Shown in pieces: positions 35,901 to 40,148 of a stretch of 40,148 nucleotides of DNA. The notes below the pieces were generated by a model that was not told the DNA's origin, searched no databases, and worked only from the letters and a program-made list of their open reading frames with translations. Where the stretch lies: assembly GCA_029256305.1 (NCBI GenBank), contig JAQSYE010000005.1:1-40148 (forward strand), read 5' to 3'. This DNA comes from Lacrimispora sp. (GTDB taxonomy: Bacteria; Bacillota; Clostridia; Lachnospirales; Lachnospiraceae). A program made the translations under genes and the position numbers. Each line of letters starts with the position of its first letter. The stretch's first letter is position 1.

Positions 35901-37415
35901 TTATTTTCCCAAACTAGTGATTCTAGATCTAATTTCATCCTCTCTGTCTTTAAAAAGAAGGCTTTTATTATATTGATAATAGCGTTCACACTCATACTCT
36001 TTTAAAAATTTTATGCTGTAAAAACCGGTATTTAACTCCGTAGTAAACAGTACCATTTCCTGACCAACAGCAAATGAAGCTTCTAGAAAATCAAATGCAT
36101 GTTCAAGCGCTTTTCCACTCTCTGCAAAGATCCTATCATATCGGTTTGTTTCTTCCTGAAACAACTTCCTTATCTGATCCCAATCCTCTTTTAAATTATT
36201 ATTTTCCGATTTCTTTACGGTTTCTTCCAAATTAAGCAACAGTGCCTCCACATCACGGTATAAAAAATCCTCCCGCCTGTTAAGAAGTCCAGCTTCCCGC
36301 TTTTGTTTTATCAATTGACTCCATTGGCTTCTTACGTTTAACAACCGCTCTGCCATGGAAGCGTTTGAGTTTACAACCGTTTCAGGATCAACCTTTTTCA
36401 GCTCTTCCATTAATAGACCTGTGCGATCCCCCTGATCAACAACGTTCTTAAAATGCTGCCCCAGCCTGGATAAGAGAAGTCCCATTACATTCAGCTTCTC
36501 ATCAAAGGGAGCACGGCTTAATTTGCTGCACAGACTCTCACGGATTGTACCAGCGAGGATCTCGTCAATCTGATAATCATCCCGGTATTTGTAGTACAGC
36601 TCCAAATAATTTGCAAAATCCTTGGCAATCTTTGGAAACTGAATGTATTCCCCCACTACATCACGGTCTGGCTTCTTCCCCAGACGTTCGTAAATCTTTA
36701 TAAAGCTGGATAAATCCTCCCAGCCTCTTGGGGTAGCAAAGAGTTTTCCATCTACTGTAGTTTCAATTCGGCAGAAATTATCTGTTCTTGCGTTAAGATA
36801 GGAAATAACTGCCGGATGAACCTCATGCTCATAGGCATAAGCCTTCCAAACCTCATAATCCGGCTCCACATGAATCAGCTTGATCCGATCTAAGGTAACC
36901 ACATCAAAATCCCGGACTGATTTATTGTACTCCGGAGGATTTCCGGCAGTTACAATAATCCAGCCTTCCGGTATGCGATGATTTCCAAACATTTTATATT
37001 GAAGAAACTGAAGCATGGTGGGCGCCAGTGTTTCCGAAACGCAGTTGATCTCATCGATAAACAGAATTCCTTCTGACAATCCTGTGCTTTCTATCTTATT
37101 ATAAACAGAGGCCACGATTTCACTCATGGTATATTCCGTTACGCGATACTGTTTTCCGCCAAATTCCTTGTCTGTAATAAAAGGAAGTCCCACCGCACTC
37201 TGTCTCGTATGATGGGTGATGGTATAAGCCACCAATCCGATCTGACACTCTCTTGCTATCTGTTCCATAATCTGTGTTTTTCCCACTCCAGGGGGGCCTA
37301 TTAGGAAAACCGGTCTCTGTCGCATAGCAGGAATTTCGTAGGTGCCGTAGTCATCTTTTAGCAGATACGCTTCTATGGTATTTTTAATTTCTTCTTTTGC
37401 CCGTTTTATATTCAT
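35901..37415 (-). CDS. MoxR-type AAA+ ATPase
   Basis: Walker A GPPGVGKTQ, Walker B ILFIDEINCVSETLAPTMLQFLQ, VTAGNPPEYNKSVRDFDVVTLDRI sensor region. Confidence 0.92.
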   Translation of the reverse strand: MNIKRAKEEIKNTIEAYLLKDDYGTYEIPAMRQRPVFLIGPPGVGKTQIMEQIARECQIGLVAYTITHHTRQSAVGLPFITDKEFGGKQYRVTEYTMSEIVASVYNKIESTGLSEGILFIDEINCVSETLAPTMLQFLQYKMFGNHRIPEGWIIVTAGNPPEYNKSVRDFDVVTLDRIKLIHVEPDYEVWKAYAYEHEVHPAVISYLNARTDNFCRIETTVDGKLFATPRGWEDLSSFIKIYERLGKKPDRDVVGEYIQFPKIAKDFANYLELYYKYRDDYQIDEILAGTIRESLCSKLSRAPFDEKLNVMGLLLSRLGQHFKNVVDQGDRTGLLMEELKKVDPETVVNSNASMAERLLNVRSQWSQLIKQKREAGLLNRREDFLYRDVEALLLNLEETVKKSENNNLKEDWDQIRKLFQEETNRYDRIFAESGKALEHAFDFLEASFAVGQEMVLFTTELNTGFYSIKFLKEYECERYYQYNKSLLFKDREDEIRSRITSLGK

Positions 37416-37436
37416 GGTTTTTTTATTGTTCTCCTG

Positions 37437-38756
37437 TTATTTTACTTCTAAATCTTCCCAGGTCAATATCACCTTCATTGCCCAGCCTGGCACTGATATG
37501 TCCTCATACTGATTTTCCATAAACACAAATGCAGTTTCATAGGGAGGCATTTTCAGGGGATAGATTCCTTTTCCGTCTGTAAAATATAATAGCCCCCGAA
37601 GCTTTTTAAAGACTCCCTTATTAATCAGACCATTTACATATTCAAATGCCGGTCGAAAGTCAGTTCCCCCAAATCCAGAAAGAGTAAAATGTTTCATATA
37701 ATCTTCCATTTCTTCCCGGCTTGTGATGGTTTCATCGGAACGGATCTGTTCATCACACTGTATGATATGAATGTTTATTTTACGAAAATAGCTTTCAGCC
37801 TCTCCAAGGACCTCATAGGTCTGCTCTAAAAAGTTTCGCACCAACTCACCTGAAACGGACATGGATGTATCAATCACGATTACGAAATCTTCTATTTTAA
37901 AAACTTCTCTCGTCTCAAGAGGCTCAATTAAAGGCATGTTTTTATAGAGCGTCAGTCCATACGTATAAAATATGGAATCAAAGGAATCGGGATCTACCTC
38001 GGCCGACTCTTTTAGAACTGCAAATTTCCTTAAAAACCGTTTATAATCATAGCGTTCCCGGTTTTCTATTTTTACCTGTTCCAAAAGCTGTCTGGAAGAA
38101 TCGTCCTCTTCTTCTCCAAAGGATTCCATCTCCGTTTCCATTTTATCCCTGATTTCCTGCCATTTATTCTGGCGCTCTATCTTCATACGGGGATCCTCTT
38201 CCTGTTCCCACTTATCATGGCTGTCCACATAAAATTCCGTCTGCATACGGTGAAATGCTTCCTCTGAAAGATTCATCTCCATAAGAATATGGCAAATCCC
38301 TTCCGCAGTAAATACGGGAAGCTTTGCTCTAATCTGCCCATATAGTTCACGACGGTATGGTGACTGGTGCCGGAAAACAGATTTTACATAAAATCCGTCC
38401 AGAATCGACTCAACCGCTATGTCACATGCCAGATCCCAGTATTGCTTCTGACGGTTTCCCATAGAACCAAGATGGCAGAATAGACAATGAAAAAGGATAT
38501 GGAGATACGCCCGGTTGATTGATATGCGGCTTCCCCTGAACATGGAAAACAGCAGCTCAGGCTGATAATAAATTACATAGCCGTCTGTGCTCATCCCGAA
38601 ACCAGAACGATCTGCTTCAAATCCAAAACTGCTTAATGCAACGTCTAGATATCTGAAGTTTAGATAAAGTTCGTTTCTTGCATTACCAAGAATTTCATGT
38701 CCAAGTTCTACCTCATTCAGTTCATCAAGCTGACGCTGTCTCACCGGATCAATCAT
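37437..38756 (-). CDS. VWA-like metallopeptidase-type protein (DUF2201-like), MoxR partner
   Basis: C-terminal VWA MIDAS IDTSMSVSGE; N-terminal YLHILFHCLFCHLG...WDLACDIAVE; adjacent to the AAA gene. Confidence 0.85.
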   Translation of the reverse strand: MIDPVRQRQLDELNEVELGHEILGNARNELYLNFRYLDVALSSFGFEADRSGFGMSTDGYVIYYQPELLFSMFRGSRISINRAYLHILFHCLFCHLGSMGNRQKQYWDLACDIAVESILDGFYVKSVFRHQSPYRRELYGQIRAKLPVFTAEGICHILMEMNLSEEAFHRMQTEFYVDSHDKWEQEEDPRMKIERQNKWQEIRDKMETEMESFGEEEDDSSRQLLEQVKIENRERYDYKRFLRKFAVLKESAEVDPDSFDSIFYTYGLTLYKNMPLIEPLETREVFKIEDFVIVIDTSMSVSGELVRNFLEQTYEVLGEAESYFRKINIHIIQCDEQIRSDETITSREEMEDYMKHFTLSGFGGTDFRPAFEYVNGLINKGVFKKLRGLLYFTDGKGIYPLKMPPYETAFVFMENQYEDISVPGWAMKVILTWEDLEVK

Positions 38757-38840
38757 TTTATATCCCTTCTTTCTATACTTTCCTTCATACTTCGAAAATG
38801 CTCTTTTCTATGTTAATGATATTATTAAAATCTATCTATA

Positions 38841-39812
38841 TTAAAGAGAAAATGTACGTTTTTTCACAGGAAAGCGCAAATGCCTTAAATCCATTAAAGA
38901 GCTTAACAGCTCCATATTATTATTTACCGATGCCAGATCAATCATCCGGTCAAAATCTGTCTGTTCGTTGCAATACTCATCCGCCAGCCAGAGAAATAAT
39001 TCACTCTCCTTTAGTGCCGCCTCCCCCGCCGCCTGTAAATGCTCCCTTAAATAATCTTCATAAATCTTCCGGTCTCTGGGAAGCAGATTAAGGGGCGTAT
39101 ACAGTCTTAAAAGTGCAAGAGCCGCAGTCAGACGATCCGGTTCCTGAACGCGGACATGGGGAAATAATGCATCATATTTATGAAATTGAAATTCTGACTG
39201 GTCAAAGCAATACCGATACATATGCCCGCATCCATGCATCTCCCGGAATACAATCCGGGCCGGTGTGTGTTCCACCGATTCTTCATACATTTCAGGAAAA
39301 ATCAGCCTTGCGGTCATATCCTTAGCATGATAGTTTACATAAATTTCCTGCCGCAATTCCGATACAATCCCCTGCATGCAGGAACGGCTTCCATCTACTA
39401 TATGAATATCCAGATTCCTGATTTTCAGGCAACCGGTAAACAGGCCTGAGCCTAAATCAGTGATGGCACTGAAACATTCCAGATGACTCAGCTCAAAGCA
39501 GTTATAAAATGCATAGTTTCCAATTTTTTTAATGGAAGCCGGCAGATATAGATCCAGCAATCGAACAGATATAATCTCCGGAGGTAACTCCTTATCTCCG
39601 GCTTCAACCGAATTTCCCTCTTCGTCACACATCTTAAGAGTATCTTTTGCCGAAGAAAGCATATCACCTCTTCCCCACCCATTGGAAAAGGCATAGTCTG
39701 ACAGTTCTGTCACCGGAAGATTTTCAATTTTTTCCGGTATGCGGACTGCCCCTGCGTATCCCCGGCAGCCCAGTATGCGTATATGGTCATTTACTATCTG
39801 ATATAGGAACAT
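38841..39812 (-). CDS. Leucine-rich-repeat (BspA-type) protein
   Basis: RIPEKIENLPVTELSDYAFSNGW...YLPASIKKIGNYAFYNCFELSHLECFSAITDLGSGLFTGC. Confidence 0.75.
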   Translation of the reverse strand: MFLYQIVNDHIRILGCRGYAGAVRIPEKIENLPVTELSDYAFSNGWGRGDMLSSAKDTLKMCDEEGNSVEAGDKELPPEIISVRLLDLYLPASIKKIGNYAFYNCFELSHLECFSAITDLGSGLFTGCLKIRNLDIHIVDGSRSCMQGIVSELRQEIYVNYHAKDMTARLIFPEMYEESVEHTPARIVFREMHGCGHMYRYCFDQSEFQFHKYDALFPHVRVQEPDRLTAALALLRLYTPLNLLPRDRKIYEDYLREHLQAAGEAALKESELFLWLADEYCNEQTDFDRMIDLASVNNNMELLSSLMDLRHLRFPVKKRTFSL

Positions 39813-39888
39813 TTAAAATCCTCTCCAACAATTGTTTAACAAATCAATATACCAGAAAAAACAGAGAAAATCAACTATTTTCTGCTCA

Positions 39889-40148
39889 TTACAGATTAAA
39901 GGTTCTTCTAAAATCACTTGGCGTAATTCCATGAACTTCCTGAAATGCTGCCGCAAATTTAGAAGCATTTTTATATCCGCATAGTTCCGAAATATCACGG
40001 ATGCTTAAATGATCTGCGGATAAAAGCTGCATGGCCCGTTTCATTTTTTCTCTCCGGATATAATCGTAAAGAGGGATCTGATAGATGTTTTTAAAACTGA
40101 GGCGCAATTTGCTCTCGCTCATTCCTGCTAATTTTTTCAATTCTTCCA
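39889..40148 (-). CDS. AraC family transcriptional regulator, C-terminal part (5' end beyond the window)
   Basis: SESKLRLSFKNIYQIPLYDYIRREKMKRAMQLLSADHLSIRDISELCGYKNASKFAAAFQEVHGITPSDFRR; frame open to window edge. Confidence 0.92.
   Translation of the reverse strand, partial: EELKKLAGMSESKLRLSFKNIYQIPLYDYIRREKMKRAMQLLSADHLSIRDISELCGYKNASKFAAAFQEVHGITPSDFRRTFNL

Noticed and set aside
38678-39091. 137-aa plus-strand ORF
   Set aside because: Overlaps antisense the VWA and LRR genes; low-quality composition, poly-Pro from reverse-complement codons.
35901-39812. Calling the MoxR-VWA-LRR cluster a defence system
   Set aside because: No nuclease, reverse transcriptase, TIR/NACHT or other effector was seen; neighbourhood is housekeeping. 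Reported only as an uncharacterised module.

Overview
The window looks like a low-GC Firmicutes chromosome segment (Clostridia/Lachnospiraceae-like gene content) and is mostly ordinary metabolic and transport genes. No rRNA, tRNA, CRISPR array, phage module or transposase was recognised. Recognisable loci, in order: the 3' end of a CooF-like ferredoxin / FAD oxidoreductase pair; an MGT-type glycosyltransferase with a PadR regulator; a GH13 debranching-enzyme homologue; an ABC-F protein and exonuclease III; an IMP dehydrogenase divergent from a YeiL-type Crp/Fnr regulator; a cobalt ECF transporter (cbiQ-cbiO-[cobalamin riboswitch]-cbiM-cbiN); a GH18 chitinase; a LacI/PTS/glycosidase/DlgD-like sugar locus; a second ABC-F protein; an amino-acid ABC transporter; an MBL-ThrE-PyrC operon; an anti-sigma-like protein; and a MoxR AAA / VWA / LRR cluster. 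The most interesting observations are: (1) the GH13 debranching-enzyme homologue has lost the expected residues at all four conserved GH13 motifs, so it is a candidate pseudoenzyme; (2) the IMPDH resembles the Tritrichomonas foetus-type enzyme, has a palindromic operator candidate in its divergent promoter region, and is bracketed by ~78-bp repeats whose hairpin stems co-vary; (3) the cobalamin riboswitch sits inside the cobalt transporter operon; (4) a PadR locus has twin operators overlapping the promoter; (5) several unannotated gene remnants are present (ECF sigma, alpha/beta hydrolase, HAD phosphatase, possible Lrp/AsnC). All family calls come from reading motifs and from memory; no searches were run.
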